This document shows, piece after piece, positions 1 to 6,185 of a stretch of DNA of 20,507 nucleotides. How positions within the stretch are numbered: the stretch's first letter is position 1; each line of letters opens with the position of its first letter. The position numbers and the translations under genes are program-made. This stretch comes from Methanosarcinaceae archaeon (lineage in GTDB: Archaea > Halobacteriota > Methanosarcinia > Methanosarcinales > Methanosarcinaceae), in NCBI GenBank assembly GCA_017613335.1, contig JAGAEB010000100.1, forward strand, positions 1 through 20,507, read 5' to 3'. Below the pieces are notes generated by a model that ran no database searches, was not told the origin of the DNA, and saw only the letters and a program-made list of their open reading frames with translations.

Positions 1-91
1 AGACAAGGCAGTCAGACAAGGCAGTCAGACAAGGCAGTCAGACAAGGCAGTCAGACAAGGCAGTCAGACAAGGCAGTCAGACAAGGCAGTC
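1..91. repeat. 13-bp tandem array, 7 perfect copies
   Basis: The unit AGACAAGGCAGTC is repeated seven times without a mismatch, then decays after AGA at 92-94. The array begins at the first base, so it probably continues to the left of the window. It lies downstream of the zinc-ribbon gene that ends at 192, with about 100 bp of sequence in between. It has no internal dyad that would suggest a terminator. Its function is unknown. Confidence 0.95.
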
Positions 92-191
92 AGATTAAGA
101 AGGATGCATCGGAAAACGGACTGTGTAAAATATGAAGAGATCCCCGACTCCTGTCAGGAATCCCTTTTTTCATATTTCCGGAATCATTCCG

Positions 192-698
192 TTATGACAT
201 GTTGTTCATTTTTTCGACAAGGATCAGTCCTTTTTCGATCAGGTCGAAATATTCGGCGATGCGGCGCGGGTCTTTTTCGTCCTGGATGTCTTCGGCAAGG
301 GACGCGACCTTCGTCAGAAGGAGATCGCGGAGATCCTGCGCATTTTCCGGGACGAAGTGGGCGCGGACACTTTCGTATTCATCGTATTTCTTTTCGGACC
401 CTTCTTTCTGTTCAGAGCGGCGGGGTCCGGGTTCGGCCGGTGAAGGGGAGGCTGATGCCGGATCCTGCCTGCGGACAGCAGGTTTCATCGCGGAAACGGC
501 GACCGGCGCATTTTTGAGAGACGAGGCTCCTGATGCGGACGGAGAAGATATGCCGGAAATCTCCGAACAGGCCGGGCAGATCATTTCACCGTGGTAGCGG
601 AAAAGAGGCGTGCCGCAGTTTTTGCAGGGTTCGGCAAGCATCGTCGCACCGATTTCAAGAAGACGAGCCATTTTCTGAATCGTCGGATCAGAATCCAT
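192..698 (-). CDS. SSSCA1 (autoantigen p27)-family zinc-ribbon protein
   Basis: The 168-residue product resembles the Sjogren's syndrome/scleroderma autoantigen 1 family, small zinc-ribbon proteins found across archaea with no settled biochemical role. The N-terminal helix (IQKMARLLEIGATML, about 7-21) leads into a ribbon with Cys25-x2-Cys28 and Cys41-x2-Cys44, which should bind one zinc ion. Residues 50-105 form a Ser/Ala/Pro-rich, probably disordered linker. Residues 106-168 are a charged, helical C-terminal region. The start follows TTAGGAAATGATAAT, where AGGA may be a ribosome site. No clear TATA box was found upstream. It is probably monocistronic, since its upstream neighbour is divergent. 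The family call rests on the cysteine pattern and the preceding helix; the C-terminal half is not recognised. Confidence 0.75.
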   Translation of the reverse strand: MDSDPTIQKMARLLEIGATMLAEPCKNCGTPLFRYHGEMICPACSEISGISSPSASGASSLKNAPVAVSAMKPAVRRQDPASASPSPAEPGPRRSEQKEGSEKKYDEYESVRAHFVPENAQDLRDLLLTKVASLAEDIQDEKDPRRIAEYFDLIEKGLILVEKMNNMS

Positions 699-1025
699 AT
701 TATCATTTCCTAAAATTTACGGGACGTTTTTGATTCGGGTCGTTTTTCATTCTGTCTGTGAGAATTGCCCCTGAATTATGAAAGTAATCCCTAAAAATGT
801 TTCTGTTTCCGTCTCATGTCCCGCGCCGGCGAGACAGGCAGAAGGAGACAGAAGGAGACGCGGACGGGAGAGTGAAGGGGCATGGGAGTGGGGGTGCATG
901 GGAGTGAAGGGAAGTGAAGGGAAGTGAAGGGAAGTGAAGGGGAAGTGAAGGGGAAGTGAAAGGGCACGGGAGTGAAGTTTCTGTGATGCTCAGTCTTCCT
1001 GATTTCCCGTGTTTCTCGAAACAGG
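699..1025. other. Gene-free intergenic region between divergent genes
   Basis: No credible coding region is seen here. It separates the minus-strand zinc-ribbon gene from the plus-strand UPF0147 gene. About 840-975 is strongly purine-rich on the plus strand and includes the 10-11 bp array listed separately. No rRNA or tRNA-like fold was recognised. Confidence 0.6.
901..963. repeat. 10-11 bp purine-rich tandem array (GAAGTGAAGG)
   Basis: There are about six contiguous copies of GAAGTGAAGG: one GG-variant at 901-910, three 10-bp copies at 911-940, then 11-bp variants with an extra G. Related words (GAGTGAAGGGG, GGGAGTG) occur just before and after, suggesting decayed flanking copies. One strand is almost pure purine. 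The array sits about 60 bp upstream of the UPF0147 TATA box, so it could affect promoter structure, but nothing shows this directly. Confidence 0.85.
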
Positions 1026-1035
1026 TATAAATAAA
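1026..1035 (+). promoter_or_regulatory. TATA box for the UPF0147 gene
   Basis: TATAAATAAA matches the archaeal TATA consensus. Initiation about 25 bp downstream would be near 1055, giving a leader of roughly 155 nt before the ATG at 1212. That is long for an archaeal mRNA. Confidence 0.6.
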
Positions 1036-1100
1036 AAGAGCCTATGTAGAACGCAGTGCCGCGGGTTTTATGTTTCCCGCAACCTTATTTTCAGCCGTCG

Positions 1101-1120
1101 GTTCTCCGGGAACGGAGAAC
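1101..1120 (+). other. 8-bp leader hairpin with GNRA-type tetraloop
   Basis: GTTCTCCG (1101-1108) and CGGAGAAC (1113-1120) are perfect inverted repeats enclosing GGAA, a GNRA-class tetraloop. The hairpin lies in the predicted transcribed leader of the UPF0147 gene. No T-tract follows, so it is not an obvious terminator. Confidence 0.6.
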
Positions 1121-1211
1121 GGCAGAGCGCATTCATAAAATCATAACGGCTGATCAGTCACGGGCGTCGGTCCTGCCGGCGCGGCGGCGTCAGTCATTCA
1201 GGTGGTTTATC

Positions 1212-1487
1212 ATGTCAGCGGAAGAACATGCAGAAACAATCAATATGTGCATCAATGAACTTGAAATGATCAACAACGATACTTCTGTTCCCAGAAACAT
1301 CAGAAAATCCGTAACTGAAATCATCGAGATCCTCAAAAAAGATGACAAGCCCCTGTTCCTCAGAACGACCCGGAGCTTATCCATCCTTTCAGAAGTCAGC
1401 TCTGATCCGAATCTCCCGATGCACACCGGAACCCTTATCTGGAGCATTCTCGGAAAACTTGAAACGATCCCGCCGGAAGACATCTGA
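1212..1487 (+). CDS. UPF0147 family protein
   Basis: The 91-residue product matches the archaeal UPF0147 family, short all-helical proteins of unknown function. Recognisable stretches are the N-terminal CINELEMINNDTSVPRNIR segment, where the family has a conserved Asp-x-Ser/Thr-Val-Pro-Arg-Asn turn, and the C-terminal SDPNLPMHTGTLIWSI segment. The frame stays open upstream to a GTG at 1056. I prefer the ATG at 1212 because the ribosome site AGGTGG lies 6 nt before it, the protein then has the usual family length, and the upstream 52 codons lack family resemblance. The gene is alone, with its own TATA box and a terminator after it. Confidence 0.85.
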   Translation: MSAEEHAETINMCINELEMINNDTSVPRNIRKSVTEIIEILKKDDKPLFLRTTRSLSILSEVSSDPNLPMHTGTLIWSILGKLETIPPEDI

Positions 1488-1509
1488 GCAGCAGGTCTTC
1501 TGACGAAAA

Positions 1510-1539
1510 CGGCCGGAGATTCGCAGAAGTGTCCGGCCG
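1510..1539 (+). terminator. Inverted repeat downstream of the UPF0147 gene
   Basis: CGGCCGGA (1510-1517) pairs perfectly with TCCGGCCG (1532-1539) across a 14-nt loop. It is 23 bp after the stop codon. No T-tract follows directly, so it may protect the 3' end instead of ending transcription. Confidence 0.45.
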
Positions 1540-1564
1540 CAGACAAAAACGGAAAACAGGATCG

Positions 1565-1598
1565 TCCGCATCAGGCGGACTGATTCCGGCTTTTTTTT
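1565..1598 (+). terminator. Terminator: short hairpin and T8 tract
   Basis: TCCGC (1565-1569) pairs with GCGGA (1575-1579), and a run of eight T residues follows at 1591-1598. Oligo-T is sufficient for archaeal RNA polymerase to terminate, so this is the likely end of the UPF0147 transcript. Confidence 0.65.
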
Positions 1599-1601
1599 CA
1601 T

Positions 1602-1773
1602 CATGGTGATGTTCAGAACAGGATGTTTTCATCACCATGGTTTTCATCAGATGGTTCTTACCACCATGGTTTTTACACGATGGGTTCCATCAGATGGTTC
1701 TTACCACCATGGTTTTTACGCGATGGTTTCCATCAGATGGTCCTCACTGTTATGGTTTTCAGACGATGGCTTC
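1602..1773. repeat. 43-bp tandem array, about 3-4 copies
   Basis: CATCAGATGG recurs at 1645, 1688 and 1731, exactly 43 bp apart. Each of the first two complete units contains CCACCATGGT, whose core ACCATGGT is a palindrome. The third unit has diverged (ACTGTTATGG), and a weaker copy may precede at about 1602. It fills the space between the UPF0147 terminator and the 3' end of crcB. The frames are open across it in all plus registers only because the repeat lacks stop codons. Confidence 0.85.
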
Positions 1774-1785
1774 TCCGGACATTTT

Positions 1786-2181
1786 TCAGGACAGGAGATA
1801 CCCTGCTGCGACAAATCCTGCATTCATTCCGAGAAGACAGCCGGCCACGTTAACGAAGACATTGAAGAAGGCATGGGTATACCTTTTCATCCGGATCAGG
1901 ACAAATGTATCTGACGAGAACGTGATGAAAGTCGTAAAGCCGCCGCAGAATCCCGTGATCAGGAAAAGGGAGATATTTCCGGAGACAAGAACGGAAAAGA
2001 ATCCTGAGAGGAATGTGCCGACGATATTGATGACGAGCGTGCCGACCGGCAGGGTCGTCGGAAGGATCTTCATCTTTTTCCCGGCGACGAAACGGGTACC
2101 TGCGCCGACGGCGCCGCCGATGCCGACGATGATGAGCGATGACAGGACTGTGATCAGTTCAGGAATGTCGATATCGGGCAT
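1786..2181 (-). CDS. crcB: Fluoride ion channel FluC/CrcB (canonical subunit)
   Basis: The 131-residue product is a dual-topology fluoride channel subunit that exports F- across the cytoplasmic membrane. Four hydrophobic segments are visible (about 9-28, 44-68, 70-92, 104-130). Family signatures are GGAVGAGTR with Arg30, the pore Asn52 in NIVGTF, and the discontinuous-helix motif GFCGGFTTFITF (77-88) with the pore phenylalanines. The usual Ser of TTFSTF is Ile here. Upstream in-frame ATG codons exist (to 2238), but 2181 is preferred because GAGGGGTGA, a good Shine-Dalgarno site, lies just upstream and the length fits the family. One base separates it from the stop of the upstream crcB-like gene, so the two are almost certainly co-transcribed and perhaps translationally coupled. 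Confidence 0.93.
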   Translation of the reverse strand: MPDIDIPELITVLSSLIIVGIGGAVGAGTRFVAGKKMKILPTTLPVGTLVINIVGTFLSGFFSVLVSGNISLFLITGFCGGFTTFITFSSDTFVLIRMKRYTHAFFNVFVNVAGCLLGMNAGFVAAGYLLS

Positions 2182-2182
2182 C

Positions 2183-3265
2183 TTATTCACCCCTCTTCCG
2201 GATGATCCTGATCGGTTCATATGATTCATCGGATTCATCGTTGCGGCCGGACAGATCGTCTCCTTTTATTCCGGTGACGGCTGTGTCCTGTTCTGTGGCG
2301 TCGGCGGTTCCGGATTTTTCGGCGCAGGCTGTTTCCGGCTCCCCGGCGGCGTCTGTTTCCGGCTCTCCGGCAGCGGCTGTTTCCGGCTCTCCGGCGGCGG
2401 CCGTTTTCTGCTCTCCGGCAGCGGCCTTTTTGTGTTTCCTGTGATCGGATCTGACGGCTACATTGTCCGTGTTTTCGTCGCCGTAGACCTTGATGAGATA
2501 GCCGGGGTTTCCGGAATAGACCGAGCCGTCAACGTGTCCCTGGACGATCAGCCGTTTCAGTTTTTCCGCTTTCCGGAAGATCAGGTCGGGGATAATGTTT
2601 CCGGAAGCGAAGGCGATCAGGCCGAGGATGATCTCCGCCAGGAGAAAGATGGGCAGGAGATAAGCGATCTCGGATTCCAATGCGGATAAGGTATGGGAGA
2701 ACGTGTCGACGAAGAATTCAGCAAAAGTCCCCCGGTAATGGATGCCTGTCCCGGAAAAGTAAACAGAGATATCGGCCGTCAGAAGGCCGAGTTCGCCGAA
2801 GATCTTTGAGGCGAGAGGGATCCGGATGACGAAAACGTCGGCGATGACGAAGACAAGAAGGAAACAGCCGAGAAGATTGACGACGAAGATCCCGGTCTCC
2901 TCGGAGATGTTGAGATCGGCAAGCATCGTCTGAGAATCCGGAAACATTTCCGTAAAAAAAAGGAAAGAGATGGCTGAATCCGAAAACGGAGAGATCGTGA
3001 AAAAATGATAGAGACAGAGCGTAATGATCACATATCTGAAGATCGCGCCGATGAAACCGCCGGCAGATGCCGCCAGAACGTCTCCGGTCGTATAGCTGAA
3101 ATCAGACGCATCTCCGGAAACATCCGGCCCGGATGCCGGAACGGATTCGGCATCGGTCTCCGGAACAGGAGCGGATCCGGACGCCTGACCGGAAACAGAC
3201 TCCTGAAGAGAACCGGATTTCTGAGCAGAACCGGCAGATACGGCAGAACTCTCAGACTGCGACAT
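2183..3265 (-). CDS. Divergent FluC/CrcB-like protein with repeat-bearing tail
   Basis: This is a long paralogue of the fluoride channel, 360 residues from ATG 3265. The first ~60 residues are Ser/Gly/Ala-rich and disordered. The CrcB core then shows GGFIGAIFRY, the pore-type Asn in FVVNLLGCFLL, a degenerate third-helix motif (SGTGIHYRGTFAEFFVDTFS) in place of GGFTTFSTF, and a last membrane segment (YLLPIFLLAEIILGLIAFASG). A charged cytoplasmic-type tail of about 140 residues carries six 8-residue repeats (AAAGEPET type). A large insertion lies between the first two membrane segments. An ATG at 3289 is also in frame, but the TATA box at 3291-3300 would place initiation near 3270, so ATG 3265 with almost no leader is more likely. 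It may pair with the downstream canonical CrcB as a heteromer; this is inference. Confidence 0.8.
   Translation of the reverse strand: MSQSESSAVSAGSAQKSGSLQESVSGQASGSAPVPETDAESVPASGPDVSGDASDFSYTTGDVLAASAGGFIGAIFRYVIITLCLYHFFTISPFSDSAISFLFFTEMFPDSQTMLADLNISEETGIFVVNLLGCFLLVFVIADVFVIRIPLASKIFGELGLLTADISVYFSGTGIHYRGTFAEFFVDTFSHTLSALESEIAYLLPIFLLAEIILGLIAFASGNIIPDLIFRKAEKLKRLIVQGHVDGSVYSGNPGYLIKVYGDENTDNVAVRSDHRKHKKAAAGEQKTAAAGEPETAAAGEPETDAAGEPETACAEKSGTADATEQDTAVTGIKGDDLSGRNDESDESYEPIRIIRKRGE
2282..2425 (-). repeat. 24-bp coding repeats, six 8-residue units
   Basis: These lie inside the divergent crcB-like gene and encode AAAGEQKT, AAAGEPET, AAAGEPET, DAAGEPET, ACAEKSGT and ADATEQDT in order. 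The middle three are nearly identical at DNA level and the last two have decayed. The reading frame is kept because 24 is a multiple of three. Confidence 0.9.
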
Positions 3266-3290
3266 AGTGACAATTAAAAGCTCAGACATT

Positions 3291-3300
3291 AAATATAAAT
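3291..3300 (-). promoter_or_regulatory. TATA box for the crcB operon
   Basis: On the minus strand this reads ATTTATATTT, close to the archaeal TATA consensus. Its spacing predicts initiation about 25 bp downstream, near 3270, within a few bases of the ATG at 3265. No fluoride-riboswitch motif is visible between it and the gene. Confidence 0.6.
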
Positions 3301-3389
3301 GGTTCCCCGTTCGTAAATTGGCGGCCCCGGCAGAACCGGCCGGATATCATCAGAAAAGTTAAAATGAGAAAACATGTATGAAAACGAAT

Positions 3390-3405
3390 GCCGGAATTTT
3401 CCGGC
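3390..3405. other. 16-bp near-perfect palindrome in the crcB-cdc6 spacer
   Basis: GCCGGAA (3390-3396), TT, TTCCGGC (3399-3405). It is one of several CCGGAA-type dyads in the window. It lies immediately before the 11-bp array and between two divergent promoters, so it is a candidate protein-binding site. It does not match the archaeal origin recognition box. Confidence 0.5.
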
Positions 3406-3410
3406 TGTTC

Positions 3411-3540
3411 TGAAATGATTTTGAAATGATTTTGAAATGATTTTGAAATGATTTTGAAATGATTTTGAAATGATTTTGAAATGATTTTGAACGGATTCAG
3501 AACTGATTTAAAACCGATTTGAACTGATTTTGAAAAACTG
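3411..3540. repeat. 11-bp AT-rich tandem array between crcB and cdc6
   Basis: Seven perfect copies of TGAAATGATTT run from 3411 to 3487. Three or four degenerate copies (such as TGAACGGATTC, AGAACTGATTT) continue to about 3540, roughly 20 bp before the cdc6 start. The unit is close to one helical turn, so the A/T runs are on one face of the DNA. One degenerate copy provides ATTTAAAA (about 3505-3512), which could be the cdc6 TATA box. Because archaeal origins often adjoin cdc6 genes and carry an AT-rich unwinding region, an origin element is possible. Confidence 0.9.
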
Positions 3541-3561
3541 TTTCGAAGAAGAAACGCCGGG

Positions 3562-4815
3562 ATGCAGATGACAGACACAGACAGAAATATGCTCATGTGG
3601 GATGAAACGATCTTCCGGGAGCCGGAAATTTTTGAGCTTGATTACCTGCCGCCGTATTTCCCGCACAGGGACGAGCAGCTTGACGCGATCCGCTATGCCC
3701 TGAAACCGGCGCTCAGAAATGTCAGACCTCTGAACTGTCTTCTCTACGGACCGCCCGGCACCGGCAAAACGTCGGCGGCGAAGAAAGTCATCGAAGATTT
3801 CCTGCCGTATGCGGATCATGTGATCATGGTCAAAGTGAACTGTCAGATCGATTCGACGCGCTTTGCCGTCGTGTCGAGGATCTACCGGGCCATCATGGGC
3901 GTTGCGCCGCCGGGTTCGGGCGTTTCGTTCAACAGGATATTCGAAAAGTTCATCGGAAAACTCATTGAGACGGACAGGACGCTCATCGTCGTTCTGGACG
4001 ATATCAATTATCTGTTTTATGAAGGGAACGCGAATGAAGTCATGTATTCTCTTCTCAGGGCTCATGAACAGTATCCGGGGTCGCGTATCGGCGTTATGAC
4101 GATCGTCAATGACCCGGCCGTCATTTACGGATTCGATCAGCGTGTAAGTTCCGTCTATCTGCCGGAGGAGATCGAATTCAGGCCGTACAGTCTCAGAGAG
4201 ATCGATGACATCCTGAGCGACCGCATCCGGAATGGTTTTTACCCTGGTGTCGTTTCAGATGATGTCAGAAGCTGCATTGTCCGCCATGTCGCAGAAACGG
4301 GCGACCTCAGGTCGGGCATGGATCTTCTCAAAAGATCCGGCATGAATGCGGAAAAAAGATCTTCCAGAACGATCTCGGAAGAAGATGTGGAAAAGGCCTA
4401 TGCCGCGTCGAGGACGGTTTATCATGACCGTCTTCTCGAAACGCTTTCCGCCCATGAGAAACTTATTCTGGAGATCGTTGAAAAAGAAGGCGAGATCACT
4501 GCCGGCGATCTTTTTGACAGATTTTCGGAAAAAGCGGATATCGGCTACACGAGATATTATGAGATCCTGAACAAAATGATCGCGGCCGGCACCGTGACAG
4601 CCGACTTCTCAGGAAAAGGCGTCAAAGGGCGTACGAGACTGATCAGACCGGGCATCTTCGGAAACAGCGCTTCCGGAAAAACAAGACCGTCCGACAGAAA
4701 GATAACGGATTTCCGATGCGGGATCCGCCGGAAGACCGACAGTCCGGCCGATATGTTTCGCCGGATATTGCCCGGAACCGGGCGTCCGGCGGATAAAAAA
4801 GAATCCTGTTTTTAA
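3562..4815 (+). CDS. cdc6: Orc1/Cdc6 family replication initiator (AAA+ and winged helix)
   Basis: The 417-residue product has the AAA+ core of archaeal Orc1/Cdc6 proteins, which bind origins and load MCM. Visible motifs are Walker A GPPGTGKT (63-70), Walker B LIVVLDDINY (141-150, with DD in place of the usual DE), sensor 1 TIVND (180-184), a putative arginine finger Arg194 (FDQRV) and sensor 2 GDLRSGMDLL (247-256). A winged-helix domain occupies about 285-362 (HEKLILEIVEKEGEITAGDL). The LDDINY form is, as I recall, typical of the second Cdc6 paralogue of methanogens. Residues after about 363 are a basic Pro/Gly/Arg-rich extension whose DNA contains a terminator-like hairpin. Alternative starts are ATG 3568 and 3586; no clear Shine-Dalgarno site decides between them. 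Confidence 0.9.
   Translation: MQMTDTDRNMLMWDETIFREPEIFELDYLPPYFPHRDEQLDAIRYALKPALRNVRPLNCLLYGPPGTGKTSAAKKVIEDFLPYADHVIMVKVNCQIDSTRFAVVSRIYRAIMGVAPPGSGVSFNRIFEKFIGKLIETDRTLIVVLDDINYLFYEGNANEVMYSLLRAHEQYPGSRIGVMTIVNDPAVIYGFDQRVSSVYLPEEIEFRPYSLREIDDILSDRIRNGFYPGVVSDDVRSCIVRHVAETGDLRSGMDLLKRSGMNAEKRSSRTISEEDVEKAYAASRTVYHDRLLETLSAHEKLILEIVEKEGEITAGDLFDRFSEKADIGYTRYYEILNKMIAAGTVTADFSGKGVKGRTRLIRPGIFGNSASGKTRPSDRKITDFRCGIRRKTDSPADMFRRILPGTGRPADKKESCF
4761..4813 (+). terminator. Terminator-like hairpin inside the cdc6 3' end
   Basis: CCGGA, four bases, then GCCCGG (4770-4775), AA, CCGGGC (4778-4783), one base, TCCGG form a two-part stem ending at 4789. A T5 run at 4809-4813 overlaps the stop codon region. 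The structure lies within the last 20 codons of cdc6, so the gene appears to read through its own terminator. Confidence 0.45.
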
Positions 4816-4882
4816 GCTGCATCTGTTTTCCGGTTTTCATAAATGATGAGAACCGCGACGTATTTTCCGGAAAAGCAGGACG

Positions 4883-4894
4883 TATATATAATAT
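4883..4894 (+). promoter_or_regulatory. TATA box for the beta-lactamase-fold gene
   Basis: TATATATAATAT fits the archaeal consensus. Initiation near 4912 would give a leader of about 80 nt. That leader contains GGAGATCTCC (4929-4938), a perfect 10-bp palindrome, and CGGGA/TCCCG dyads further on. Confidence 0.6.
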
Positions 4895-4993
4895 TGTATT
4901 TTCAGCAGATAAAAACCGATATAAGCCGGGAGATCTCCGGAATGATCATCCGGCCGGGAGAGATCCCGCCGGGAGAAAAATCAGGCGACGAAC

Positions 4994-6040
4994 ATGTATA
5001 CGAAAGAATTGGCGCAGGCCGGTGTCGTGATCTACCGGATAAAAGGGGCTTCGGGGATGAAACCGCATCTCTGCGTGCGTTTCAGGGATGAGGACGGGAT
5101 CATCCGGGATTTTGCCGTCGATACGAGCCGGACGCCCGGAAAAGTACAGCCGGATGCGTATCTGATCACGCACGCCCACTCGGATCATTTCGGAAAATCG
5201 ACGATGAACTCGGAAAAAGCATGGTGCTCTTACGAAACGGCGAAGGCGCTCGAGATCAGATATGAAAAAGAATTCTGCGGCAACCGTTTTGTGACCGGAT
5301 CGACCGTCAGCATCGAAGGCACGCGCGTCAGAACGATCCCCGTCTATCATACGCCCGGATCCTGCGCATTCATGTGGGAAAACGATGTCGGAACGAAGAT
5401 CCTGGTGACAGGCGATGTGAAATGCGCCGCCGATCTGCCGAAATGCGATGTCCTCATCACGGAAGCGAGCTACGGCGATCCGGACGATCCTTCCTGTCAT
5501 TTTTCGGAAGACATCCGCCTTTTTGAAGAAATCGTTTCCGAAAACGCGGGCAGGACAAAGATCGCCTTCGGCGCCTACGATTTCGGAAAAGCACAGAAAG
5601 CCGTGTCCCTCCTCCGCGAAATCGGATACGACGGGCCGATCTTCATGAGTGAAAAAACGGCTGAACTGACAAAATGCTTCGTTGAGAACTGCGGCGACCT
5701 GGAGACGGTCAGCCTGACAGACAGAAGAAAAAATGACGGCGAAGATCTCCTGATCGTGCCGCCGCCGTCTCTTTCATACCTGCCGTCTTCGTACAGGAGA
5801 TTTGTCCTGACATGCCGCCGGGATTATCCGTATCCCAATATCCGCATGAGCGACCATCTTGACGCAGACGGTCTCTCATCGATGGTCGACGACTGCGATC
5901 CGGAACTGACGGTCGTCTATCATCCGAATAAAGGCAGCAGACCCGACAGATTCGCAGCGCATCTCAGGCAGAAAGGACACGAGGCCATGTCTCTGTCGCA
6001 GATCAGGAATATTTTCAATGTGCACGATGCCGGAAAATGA
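4994..6040 (+). CDS. Beta-lactamase-fold exonuclease-like protein (beta-CASP type)
   Basis: The 348-residue product has the zinc-dependent metallo-beta-lactamase fold of archaeal RNA-processing exonuclease-like proteins. Motifs are HAHSDH (60-65), His119 in HTPGSCAF, Asp141 in VTGDVK, and TEASYGDP (156-163). The segment IAFGAYDFGKAQKAVSLL (190-207) resembles the beta-CASP stretch that precedes motif B. The late histidines are His288 in SDHLDADGL and His310 in VVYHPNKG. Together these supply two zinc ions and a nuclease-type site; activity on RNA is inferred from the family. It is shorter than CPSF73-type enzymes and lacks N-terminal KH domains. The start is supported by AGGCGA 5 nt upstream. 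It is likely monocistronic. Confidence 0.82.
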   Translation: MYTKELAQAGVVIYRIKGASGMKPHLCVRFRDEDGIIRDFAVDTSRTPGKVQPDAYLITHAHSDHFGKSTMNSEKAWCSYETAKALEIRYEKEFCGNRFVTGSTVSIEGTRVRTIPVYHTPGSCAFMWENDVGTKILVTGDVKCAADLPKCDVLITEASYGDPDDPSCHFSEDIRLFEEIVSENAGRTKIAFGAYDFGKAQKAVSLLREIGYDGPIFMSEKTAELTKCFVENCGDLETVSLTDRRKNDGEDLLIVPPPSLSYLPSSYRRFVLTCRRDYPYPNIRMSDHLDADGLSSMVDDCDPELTVVYHPNKGSRPDRFAAHLRQKGHEAMSLSQIRNIFNVHDAGK

Positions 6041-6063
6041 CTGAAAGCGGCAGAAGAGTTATC

Positions 6064-6073
6064 TATATAAATA
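6064..6073 (+). promoter_or_regulatory. TATA box for the EMC6-like gene
   Basis: TATATAAATA, 24 bp after the stop of the preceding gene. Predicted initiation near 6092 gives a leader of about 95 nt to the ATG at 6186. Confidence 0.6.
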
Positions 6074-6185
6074 ATCCGTTTGTTGTTACTCCAAACCGAT
6101 TCACTTCAGAGAAAGGATTTTTCCGGATCTGCCGGTCTGCCGGCGTTGCCGGTTCCTGTTCTCTGCCATTCTCAGGAGACATGTC

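Noticed and set aside
1603..2224. Plus-strand frames across the 43-bp array and crcB
   Set aside because: Open only because the repeat lacks stops; the downstream part is antisense to crcB.
3266..3400. Fluoride riboswitch upstream of the crcB operon
   Set aside because: The characteristic GGCGATGG and paired elements are not present, and the promoter position leaves almost no leader.
3508..4065. Minus-strand frame overlapping cdc6
   Set aside because: It is antisense to the Walker A and B region of cdc6 and encodes an Arg/Asp-rich sequence typical of shadow frames.
4929..4938. Operator palindrome GGAGATCTCC in the nuclease-gene leader
   Set aside because: It is a single short palindrome in a region already full of CCGG and GGAG words; chance is likely, so it is only mentioned with the promoter.
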